This document shows, piece by piece, positions 57,263 to 64,000 of a stretch of DNA of 64,000 bases. A program made the translations under genes and the position numbers. Position 1 is the first letter of the stretch. The number at the start of each line of letters is the position of its first letter. The stretch comes from GCA-003244245 sp035606945 (GTDB lineage Bacteria > Actinomycetota > Actinomycetes > Mycobacteriales > Pseudonocardiaceae), in contig DATNDR010000079.1 of NCBI GenBank assembly GCA_035606945.1, positions 62,001-126,000 on the forward strand, read 5' to 3'. The notes under the pieces were generated by a model, which was not told the DNA's origin, made no database searches, and saw only the letters and a list, made by a program, of their open reading frames with translations.

Positions 57263-59002
57263 TTATGCGCTGACGAGCCCGCGCCACGCAGCACGCCGGG
57301 CAGCACGGGCGATTCCGGCGACGTCCAGGTCATGGGCGCAGAGCAGGTCATCGCGGCCGGCGTGCGGCAGGAACTGCGACCCGAGGCTGATCGAGCGCAC
57401 CGCGACCCGCGACCCGCTGGCGTGCAGCGCCCGGCCCACGGCGTCACCGAAACCACCCGAGCCGGCGTTCTCCTCGACGCTGAGCACGAGCTGGTAGCCG
57501 TCCGCAGCGCGGACCAGCGCCGGATCCACCGGCAGCAGCCATCCCGGGTCGACCACGGTGACATCCTGGCCGCACAGCGCCAGTTCGGCGGCGGCCGCCA
57601 CCGCGGATCGGGCACAGGCGCCGGCGGCCACGATGAGCGCGCCGCCACAACCGTTCCGAGCCAGCACGTCCGCCGCGCCGATCCGGCCGATCGCCGGCAG
57701 GTCCGGGCCCACCGGGCCCTTGGGAAACCGCACCGCGGCCGGCCCGGGGTGGGCGATGGCCTCCCGCAGCTGCGCGCGCAGCCGCGCCGCGTCCCGCGGC
57801 GCGGCCACCCGCATGCCGGGTACCACACCGAGCAGCGACAGGTCCCACATCCCGTTGTGCGATGGCCCGTCGCTGCCCGTGACGCCGGCCCGGTCCAGCA
57901 CGAAGGTGACCGGCAGGTCGTGTAGCGCTACGTCCATCAGCACCTGGTCGAAGGCCCGGTTGAGGAACGTCGCATAAACGCACACCACGGGGTGCAGGCC
58001 GCCCATCGCCAGTCCCGCCGCGGTGGTGACCGCGTGCTGCTCGGCGATCCCGACGTCGAAGACCCGGTCCGGGAACTCGGCAGCGAAGCGATGCAGTCCG
58101 GTCGGGTGCAGCATCGCCGCGGTCAGCGCTACCACGTCGGTGCGCTCGCGGGCGACTGCGGCCAGCTCATCACCCAGCACCGCGGTCCAGGACCGGCCGC
58201 TGGTCGGAGCCGGCGGCGATACCGCATGCAGGCAGTCCACCTCGTCGTTCTCGGCGGCTGGGCAGCCCTTGCCCTTGATCGTGACACAGTGCACCACGAC
58301 CGCGTGTCCCAGCGATCGGGCCTGCTGGAGCGCGGCCTGGACCGCGGCGATGTCGTGACCGTCGACGGGGCCGAGATAGGCCAGGCCGAGCTGTTCGAAC
58401 ACGGACTCCGGCGCGCCCCGTCGCCGCAGGTCGGTGAGGTGGCCGGCCAGCGAGCCCACCGTCGGCGAGTATGACCGGCCATTGTCGTTGAGCACCACGA
58501 CCAGCGGCCGCTGCGGTGCGCCGCCGATGTTGTTCAGCGCCTCCCAGCACATCCCGCCGGTCAGGGCACCATCCCCGACGACTGCGACCACCGCGCGGTC
58601 GGGTTCGCCTCGCAAGGCGAATGCCCTGGTCAAACCGTCGGCGTAGGACAGAGCCGTCGAGGCGTGCGAGTTCTCCACCAGGTCGTGGGTGCTTTCGGCG
58701 CGGCTGGGGTAGCCGGACAGGCCCCCGGCGCTTCTCAGCGTTGGGAAGCCGTCGCGGCGTCCGGTGAGCAGCTTGTGCACGTAGGCCTGATGGCCGGTGT
58801 CCCACACGATCGCGTCGCGCGGGGATTCGAAGACCCGGTGCAGCGCGATGGTCAGCTCCACGACTCCCAGGTTGGGACCGAAGTGCCCCCCGGTGCGCGG
58901 CACCGACTCGATCAGCAGCTGCCGGATCTCCTCCGCCAACGCCGGCAGGTCACCAGCCGGCAATGCCCGCACATCCTCCGGCCCCGTCAGCCCCTCTAAC
59001 AT
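57263..59002 (-). CDS. dxs: 1-Deoxy-D-xylulose-5-phosphate synthase
   Basis: A 579-residue ThDP enzyme condensing pyruvate and glyceraldehyde 3-phosphate, first step of the MEP isoprenoid pathway. It has HFGPNLGVVELTIALHRVF, WDTGHQAYVHK, the ThDP motif GDGALTGGMCWEALNN, and RAGVTGSDGPSHNGMWDLS in the transketolase-like domain. It is about 50 residues shorter than usual, mainly at the N-terminus and in loops. It is probably a dedicated second copy feeding hopanoid synthesis. A family A palindrome ends 16 nt upstream of the ATG. Confidence 0.93.
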   Translation of the reverse strand: MLEGLTGPEDVRALPAGDLPALAEEIRQLLIESVPRTGGHFGPNLGVVELTIALHRVFESPRDAIVWDTGHQAYVHKLLTGRRDGFPTLRSAGGLSGYPSRAESTHDLVENSHASTALSYADGLTRAFALRGEPDRAVVAVVGDGALTGGMCWEALNNIGGAPQRPLVVVLNDNGRSYSPTVGSLAGHLTDLRRRGAPESVFEQLGLAYLGPVDGHDIAAVQAALQQARSLGHAVVVHCVTIKGKGCPAAENDEVDCLHAVSPPAPTSGRSWTAVLGDELAAVARERTDVVALTAAMLHPTGLHRFAAEFPDRVFDVGIAEQHAVTTAAGLAMGGLHPVVCVYATFLNRAFDQVLMDVALHDLPVTFVLDRAGVTGSDGPSHNGMWDLSLLGVVPGMRVAAPRDAARLRAQLREAIAHPGPAAVRFPKGPVGPDLPAIGRIGAADVLARNGCGGALIVAAGACARSAVAAAAELALCGQDVTVVDPGWLLPVDPALVRAADGYQLVLSVEENAGSGGFGDAVGRALHASGSRVAVRSISLGSQFLPHAGRDDLLCAHDLDVAGIARAARRAAWRGLVSA

Positions 59003-59017
59003 CGCGCCGCCCCGACC

Positions 59018-59079
59018 GCAGTCTGGATGCAGACTGCGGTTATTGCGGGCTCGAAAACAGCAGTCTGCATCCAGACTGC
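59018..59079. repeat. 62-bp palindromic element, family A
   Basis: Two inverted 20-bp units with a 22-nt spacer (GGTTATTGCGGGCTCGAAAACA). It lies between hpnH and dxs in the middle of the hopanoid operon, so the transcript would carry a very stable hairpin just ahead of dxs. Confidence 0.9.
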
Positions 59080-59095
59080 GGTTTGGTACACGCCC

Positions 59096-60100
59096 TCACC
59101 CGCCGACCGCGGCGCGCAGGGACTCGCGGAGGGAGGACGTGGTGGCGACGACCGCGGTGGGTTCGTAGCCGCAGTGGGCCATGCAGTTGGCGCACCGGGG
59201 GTCCTTCCCGCGGCCGAAGGCGGACCAGTCGGTGTCCTCGAGCAGCTCCTGGTATGTCTCGGCGTAGCTGTCGTCTAGCAGGTAGCAGGGTCGTTGCCAG
59301 CCCAGCAGCGAGTACGACGGGATGCCCCAGGCGGTGCAGGCCAGGTCGCGCTTGCCTTCCAGGAAGTCCAGGAAGATCGGCGAGTGGTTGAGCCGCCAGC
59401 GCTTGCGCCGGCCGTCGCCGAACGCCTTGGAGAACAGCTCCCGGGTCTGCTGCACGCCCAGCCAGTGGTCCTGGTCGGGCGCCTTGTCGTAGGCGTAGCC
59501 CGGGGAGATCTGCATGTTGTCCACGCCGAGCTCATCGTTGAGGTAGTCGAGCACGTCGATGACATCTTGCGGGGTGTCGGTGGTGAAGAACGTGGTGTTG
59601 GTCATCACCCGGAACCCGGCGGCCTTGGCCTGGCGGATCGCGTCGACCGCGGCGTCGAAGCCGCCCACCTTGCGCACCGAGGCGTCGTGGCGCTCGCGCA
59701 GCCCGTCGATGTGCACCATCCAGGCGAAGTCGCGATGGGGGGTGAACTTGTGCAGGTGCTTGGGCAGCAGCAACGCGTTGGTGCACAAGAAGACGATCTT
59801 GCCGCGGTCCAGCAGTTGCCGGGTGATCTCATCGATCTGCGGGTGCATCAGCGGTTCGCCACCGGCGATGGACACCATCGGCGCGCCGCACTCCTCAACG
59901 GCGGCGATGGCCTGCTCGACCGGCATCCGCTGCTTGAGCAATGCCGCCGGCTGGGCGATCTTGCCGCAGCCGCCGCATTTGAGGTTGCACGCGAACAGTG
60001 GCTCCAGCTCGACGAGCAGGGCGAACTTGTCCCGGCGCAGCAGCTTCTGCTTGAGCAGGAACGCGCCCAGCTTCAGAGATTGCCGAAACGGCATGGCCAT
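59096..60100 (-). CDS. hpnH: Adenosyl-hopene transferase, radical SAM (HpnH)
   Basis: A 334-residue radical SAM enzyme adding the adenosyl group to diploptene, first step to extended bacteriohopanepolyols. The N-terminal MPFRQSLKLGAFLLKQKL is typical of HpnH. The cluster ligands are Cys38, Cys42 and Cys45 (FACNLKCGGCGK); MVSIAGGEPLMHPQI is the SAM motif. A C-terminal CxxCxxxC-like region (RCANCMAHCGYEP) fits the SPASM-like part. It starts 3 nt after the ispH fusion stop. Confidence 0.94.
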   Translation of the reverse strand: MAMPFRQSLKLGAFLLKQKLLRRDKFALLVELEPLFACNLKCGGCGKIAQPAALLKQRMPVEQAIAAVEECGAPMVSIAGGEPLMHPQIDEITRQLLDRGKIVFLCTNALLLPKHLHKFTPHRDFAWMVHIDGLRERHDASVRKVGGFDAAVDAIRQAKAAGFRVMTNTTFFTTDTPQDVIDVLDYLNDELGVDNMQISPGYAYDKAPDQDHWLGVQQTRELFSKAFGDGRRKRWRLNHSPIFLDFLEGKRDLACTAWGIPSYSLLGWQRPCYLLDDSYAETYQELLEDTDWSAFGRGKDPRCANCMAHCGYEPTAVVATTSSLRESLRAAVGG

Positions 60101-60103
60101 GTC

Positions 60104-61603
60104 TCAAATCACCTCTTTTGGCAGTGCGAAAGTGACGTCCTCGTCGATCAGCTGCGATTCCTTCGCGGTGACCGGGCCGAGTCCGCCCAGGCAGTGCAGG
60201 ATCTCGTCGACCAGGTGCGGGGGCGCCGAGGCGCCGGCGGTGATGCCCAACCGCTGCCGGCCCGCCAGCCAGTGCAGGTCGATCTCGCTGCAATCGTCGA
60301 TCAGGTACGCGGGCACGCCCTCCCGCTGAGCGACCTCCACCAAGCGCACCGAGTTCGACGAGTTGGGCGAGCCGACCACCAGCACCAGATCGACCTCCCG
60401 GGCGATCGCCCGGACCGCGCGCTGGCGGTTGGTGGTCGCGTAGCAGATGTCGTCGGTGCGCGGCGCGCTCAGCGTGGGGAACCGCTCGCGTAGGACGGCG
60501 GCGATCTGTTCGGCCTCGTCCACGGCCAGGGTGGTCTGCATGGTGTAGGCCACCTGCTCCGGGTCTTTTGGCCGGACCTGCAGGGCGGTCTCGATATCCG
60601 GCACCACAATGACGTCCTCGGGCGCCTCACCGCGGCTGCCCTGCACCTCTTCATGGTCGGGATGGCCGATCAAGAACACCGTGTTCCCGCGCCGCGCGTA
60701 ACGGCGGATCTCGGTGTGCACCTTGGTGACCAGCGGGCAGGTGGCGTCGATGACGGTAGGGGTGCGCGCGGCGGCGCCGGCGCGCACGGTTGGAGCCACG
60801 CCGTGCGCCGAGAACACCAGGACGCTGCCTTCCGGCACCGCCTCGACGTCGTCGACGAACACCGCCCCGCGGTTCTGCAGGTCACGCACCACATGCGCGT
60901 TGTGCACGATCTGGTGGCGCACGTACACCGGCGGGCCGTAGCGGCGCAGCGCGGCTTCCACGGTGTCGATCGCCCGGGCGACGCCCGCGCAGAACGAGCG
61001 CGGCGCGGCGAGCAGCACGTCTCGTGGGCCGGTCGCCGCCGCCCACGCCTCCAGCGCCGGTTGGCATGCCTTCAAGGCACGCAAACCGGTGATGCCCCGG
61101 CGCAGCGTGCCGGGGTGCCACAGCGGGTGGTCGGGGGTATCCACGATGGCGCGCACCACGGCGAACGGTGCGCGGGCCGGCGCGAGCTGCGCGGACTCCA
61201 TGTCCACCGCGAGCACGTCGGCGGCCTCGGCGATCTTCCAGGCGATGCCCGGCACCGACCGGACGGGTCCGACGTGCACCGTCAACCCGATCCGCCGCAA
61301 CGCCGCCGCCAACAACGGAGCGGACGGGATCTCGACGGTGCCGGCCTGGCCGCCCCGGACTTCGCTGGCCACCACCACATCCCCCGGCCGGATCCCGCGG
61401 ACCTGCCCCCCCGCCAGTCCGGCGACGATCACCGCCGCGCATTCAGCGGGCTCAGCGGGGTTGTTCAGTGGTCGTCGACCCCGCTGAGCCTGCTGAATGC
61501 GGCGGGGGCCCATACCGGTGCGCACCACGCGCATGCTGCGGGCAGCTCCCCGCAGCGCGGCGTGTTCGACGCGCAGCGGGGTGAACAGCACCGGTCGGCT
61601 CAT
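60104..61603 (-). CDS. ispH: Fusion of hopanoid nucleoside phosphorylase (HpnG-like) and IspH
   Basis: A 499-residue fusion. Residues 1-about 190 resemble the nucleoside phosphorylase HpnG, which removes adenine from adenosylhopane (MRVVRTGMGP; VIVAGLAGGQV; DVLAVDMESAQLA). Residues about 195-499 are 4-hydroxy-3-methylbut-2-enyl diphosphate reductase, with cluster cysteines in RSFCAGVARAI, DATCPLVTKVH and DDICYATTNRQ. Residues 35-55 (RIQQAQRGRRPLNNPAEPAE plus Cys55) are encoded by a family B palindrome inserted in frame within the HpnG part. The start overlaps the shc stop. The two activities fit the HpnH step and precursor supply. Confidence 0.9.
   Translation of the reverse strand: MSRPVLFTPLRVEHAALRGAARSMRVVRTGMGPRRIQQAQRGRRPLNNPAEPAECAAVIVAGLAGGQVRGIRPGDVVVASEVRGGQAGTVEIPSAPLLAAALRRIGLTVHVGPVRSVPGIAWKIAEAADVLAVDMESAQLAPARAPFAVVRAIVDTPDHPLWHPGTLRRGITGLRALKACQPALEAWAAATGPRDVLLAAPRSFCAGVARAIDTVEAALRRYGPPVYVRHQIVHNAHVVRDLQNRGAVFVDDVEAVPEGSVLVFSAHGVAPTVRAGAAARTPTVIDATCPLVTKVHTEIRRYARRGNTVFLIGHPDHEEVQGSRGEAPEDVIVVPDIETALQVRPKDPEQVAYTMQTTLAVDEAEQIAAVLRERFPTLSAPRTDDICYATTNRQRAVRAIAREVDLVLVVGSPNSSNSVRLVEVAQREGVPAYLIDDCSEIDLHWLAGRQRLGITAGASAPPHLVDEILHCLGGLGPVTAKESQLIDEDVTFALPKEVI
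61439..61500. repeat. 62-bp palindromic element, family B (copy 2, intragenic)
   Basis: 22-nt arms GCATTCAGC...CAGCGGGG and CCCCGCTGAGC...GAATGC with one mismatch and an 18-nt loop. It lies inside the hpnG-ispH frame and keeps it open. The reverse complement aligns with copy 1 at 30906, including the loop. Confidence 0.88.
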
Positions 61604-63528
61604 GACAGGTACCGGCCCAGGGCGGTGACCGGGAACACCTGGCGGTAGAGGTGGTAGTTCAGGTAGAAGTCGCCGGGGAACCCGGTGCCGGTGAAGTGCG
61701 GCTCATCCCACGACCCGTCCTCGCGCACGGTGCGGCATAGCCACTCGACGCCACGTTCGACCGCGTCGGAGCGTTCTCCGGCCGCGAGCAGGGCCAACAG
61801 CGCCCAGGCGGTCTGCGAGGCCGTCGACTCGCCGCGGCCGGCCCAGGAGCGGTCCTCGTAGGACCGCATGTCCTCGCCCCAGCCGCCGTCGTCGTTCTGG
61901 TGGTGCTCCAACCACCGCACCGCGCGGCGGATGGACAGCGAGTCGGGGGACACCCCGGCGGCGATCAGCGCGGGCACCACACCGCCGGTGCCGTAGACGT
62001 AGTTGGCGCCCCACCGGCCGAACCACGACCCGTCGGTTTCCTGCGCGTCGAGCAGCCACTTCACGCCGCGGCGGCAGGCCACCCCGTCGGCCAGGCCCTC
62101 GGCGGCCAGCGCCTCCACGACGTGCGCGGTCACGTCAGCTGACGGCGGGTCGATGACCTCACCGAAATCGCAGAATGGCAACTTGTTGCACAGCTCGCGG
62201 GTGTTGTCGGCGTCGAAGGCGCCCCAGCCGCCGTCCTTGGACTGCATGCCGAGCAACCACTCCACCCCGCGGTCGAGCGCGCTGCGGTCGGTCAGGCCGA
62301 CCCGGCGCAGGGCGAGGATCACTTCGGCGGTGTCGTCGGTGTCGGGGTAGGTGTTGTTGTGGAACTCGAACGCCCAGCCGCCCGGCTTGAGATCAGGCCG
62401 CCGGATCGCCCAGTCACCGCGCACCCGGACCTCTTCACCCAGCAACCAGTCGCTGGCCCGGGCCACCGCGGGGTCGTCAGCCGGTACGCCTGCATCGAGC
62501 AGGGCGGTGACCGCCAGGCAGGTGTCCCACACCGGGGACTGGCAGGCCTCCAGCCGGCGCACCCAGCCATCCGGGGTCTGCTCACGGATGACGAAGGTCT
62601 CCAGACCGGTGATGCCGACCCGCACCGCCGGGTGATCCAGCGAATAGCCCAGCAGGTGCAGGGCGAGTATCGAGTACACCCACGGCGGCTGGATGCCGCC
62701 CCAGCAGCCATCGGCCTCCTGCCGGGCCAGGATCCACTCCGCGGAGCGGCGCATCGCCGCCCGCCGCAGCAGCCGCATCGGCCGCATCGGCCGCAGTTGC
62801 TGCCACCGGGCGTAGGCGTGCAGCACCCGGTCGGTGCGCTGGAAGAAACCGCCCCAGGTCCACAGCGGGCGCGGGGCCGCTTCACGTCGCAGCGAGGCAG
62901 GACCGGTACGTAGCTCGTCGACCCCGAAAGGCAGCGGGCGCACCGGGCGCAGCGTGCAGACGATGGTCAGCGGCACGATCGTCTGCCGGGCCCAGCACCC
63001 CCAGTCGTAGACGTTCAACGGGAACCAGCGCGGCAGGAAAATCAGTTCCGGAGGTAGGTTGGGCAGGTCGTCCCAGGACCACAACCCGAACATGGCCAGC
63101 CACATCCGGGTGAACACCCGGCTGCGTTCCAGGCCGCCGTGGGACCTGACGAATTGCCTCGCCTGCACCATGTGCGGCGCGTCGGGGGAGTCCCCCGCCA
63201 GGCGCAGCGCCACCCAGGCCTCGATCGTGGTGGACAGCTCGCCGGGGCCGCCGTAGTAGGTCGCCCAGCTGCCGTCGTCGCGCTGCTGGGAGCGGATCCA
63301 CCGGGCGGCCTCCTCGGTCAGCTCCGCGTCGCGGATGCCGAGGAACTCGCGTAGCAGCAGGTCTTCGGCGTCCATGGTGACGTTGGTGGCCAGCTCGCCT
63401 TTCCACCAGCCCTGCGCGTCCTGACGTTCGCGCAGGTGCGCCACCGCGGCGGCCAGCGTCTGCGCCACCGAGCGTGGCTGTTTGCGCGCCGTGTCGCCGT
63501 CTGCACTGGCTGGGTGGGTGCGGGTCAT
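61600..63528 (-). CDS. shc: Squalene-hopene cyclase
   Basis: A 642-residue terpene cyclase converting squalene to hopene and hopanol. The catalytic acid motif is DTDDT (396-400). Repeated QW motifs recur (QDAQGWWKGEL, QQRDDGSWATYYG, QSKDGGWGAFDADN, QETDGSWFGRWG, QNDDGGWGEDMRS), and the family sequence PPSADVTAHVVEAL is present. Length is normal. It overlaps the upstream prenyl synthase stop and downstream ispH start by 4 nt each, giving tight coupling. Core gene of the hopanoid operon. Confidence 0.96.
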   Translation of the reverse strand: MTRTHPASADGDTARKQPRSVAQTLAAAVAHLRERQDAQGWWKGELATNVTMDAEDLLLREFLGIRDAELTEEAARWIRSQQRDDGSWATYYGGPGELSTTIEAWVALRLAGDSPDAPHMVQARQFVRSHGGLERSRVFTRMWLAMFGLWSWDDLPNLPPELIFLPRWFPLNVYDWGCWARQTIVPLTIVCTLRPVRPLPFGVDELRTGPASLRREAAPRPLWTWGGFFQRTDRVLHAYARWQQLRPMRPMRLLRRAAMRRSAEWILARQEADGCWGGIQPPWVYSILALHLLGYSLDHPAVRVGITGLETFVIREQTPDGWVRRLEACQSPVWDTCLAVTALLDAGVPADDPAVARASDWLLGEEVRVRGDWAIRRPDLKPGGWAFEFHNNTYPDTDDTAEVILALRRVGLTDRSALDRGVEWLLGMQSKDGGWGAFDADNTRELCNKLPFCDFGEVIDPPSADVTAHVVEALAAEGLADGVACRRGVKWLLDAQETDGSWFGRWGANYVYGTGGVVPALIAAGVSPDSLSIRRAVRWLEHHQNDDGGWGEDMRSYEDRSWAGRGESTASQTAWALLALLAAGERSDAVERGVEWLCRTVREDGSWDEPHFTGTGFPGDFYLNYHLYRQVFPVTALGRYLS

Positions 63529-64000
63529 CAGGCCTCCCTGTCGACGATGAAGTGGGCGATCGCGATCAGCTCCGCCCGCGGGCCGGCCGGCATCGGGACG
63601 CTGCTCAATGCCTGCGTGGCCACCTCGATGCGGCGGCGGGCCTCATCCGCAGCCCATTGCCGACCGCCCGCGGCCTCGATGAGGTCAGCGGCTCGGGCTT
63701 CGCCGTCGGAAGCCGACCCGCCGAGCCAGCCGGCGAGCTCACGACCGGCCGGGCCGCCTTGGCTCAGCGCGTAGGTGACTGGCAGGCTCTTCTTGCGCGA
63801 GCGTAGATCGGAGAACACCGGCTTGCCGGTGGTCTCCGGGTCACCCCAGATTCCCAACAGGTCATCGACGAGCTGGAAGGCGGTCCCCAGCTCGGCACCG
63901 AAGGTGGACAGCGCATTGACGACTTCGGCCGGCGCGCCGGCCAGCACCGCGCCGATCGCCGAGCTGGCTGACAGCAGAGCACCGGTCTTGCCCGACACCA
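63528..64000 (-). CDS. Polyprenyl diphosphate synthase, cut by window edge
   Basis: The C-terminal about 157 residues of a trans-prenyl diphosphate synthase; the 5' end lies beyond the window. The first visible region SGKTGALLSAS follows the usual KT motif, and the second Asp-rich motif is QLVDDLLGIWGDPETTGKPV followed by FSDLRSRKKSLPV. This stretch is very like that of the synthase at 29849. By position, overlapping shc by 3 nt, it should make the farnesyl diphosphate used for squalene. Confidence 0.9.
   Translation of the reverse strand, partial: VSGKTGALLSASSAIGAVLAGAPAEVVNALSTFGAELGTAFQLVDDLLGIWGDPETTGKPVFSDLRSRKKSLPVTYALSQGGPAGRELAGWLGGSASDGEARAADLIEAAGGRQWAADEARRRIEVATQALSSVPMPAGPRAELIAIAHFIVDREA

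Overview
The window is 64 kb of high-GC DNA with many GTG starts. It carries lsr2, hopanoid, geosmin and 2-methylisoborneol type genes and a mycobacterial-style LexA box. Together these point to a soil actinomycete, probably near Pseudonocardiales or Mycobacteriales; I cannot fix the genus. No tRNA, rRNA, CRISPR array or insertion sequence transposase was recognised.

Layout. 0.3-14.4 kb is mostly ordinary metabolism on the minus strand: an AIM24 protein, a two-component system, a VOC protein, a Mug-type glycosylase, an AI-2E family permease, a plus-strand radical-copper oxidase lipoprotein, an SGNH hydrolase, a MerR-fadA-fadB operon, a plus-strand threonine aldolase and a second VOC protein. 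14.8-16.2 kb is a tight operon of five tiny single-pass membrane proteins, followed by hisS. 18.0-30.9 kb is a terpenoid region: a sesquiterpene synthase, a large LuxR-type ATPase regulator, then a colinear cluster of shell protein 1, geosmin synthase, a 2-methylisoborneol-type cyclase, GPP C-methyltransferase, shell protein 2 and a polyprenyl diphosphate synthase. Both shell proteins belong to family 2B encapsulins (HK97 fold with a cyclic-nucleotide-binding domain).

31-40 kb is mixed accessory sequence: yaaA, a DUF2786 gene, an HNH endonuclease remnant, a small LexA-box gene with a zinc protein, lsr2, cspA, a LURP-one-like gene, a DMF-hydrolase-like lipoprotein and an internally deleted acetate-transporter gene. 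40.4-54.2 kb holds two versions of one module, a thiamine-diphosphate enzyme beside a long FAD/Fe-S oxidase, in opposite orientation around two DMT transporters and a glycosyltransferase. 54.5-64.0 kb is a minus-strand hopanoid operon: polyprenyl synthase (cut by the window edge), shc, an hpnG-ispH fusion, hpnH, dxs, hpnR and an SQD1-like UDP-sulfoquinovose synthase homologue.

Two families of 62-bp palindromic repeats are scattered through the window. One copy sits in frame inside the hpnG-ispH fusion, and another supplies the end of yaaA. The most interesting system is the two-shell terpene nanocompartment locus, whose candidate cargo enzymes share a GLGTSA motif in their flexible segments.
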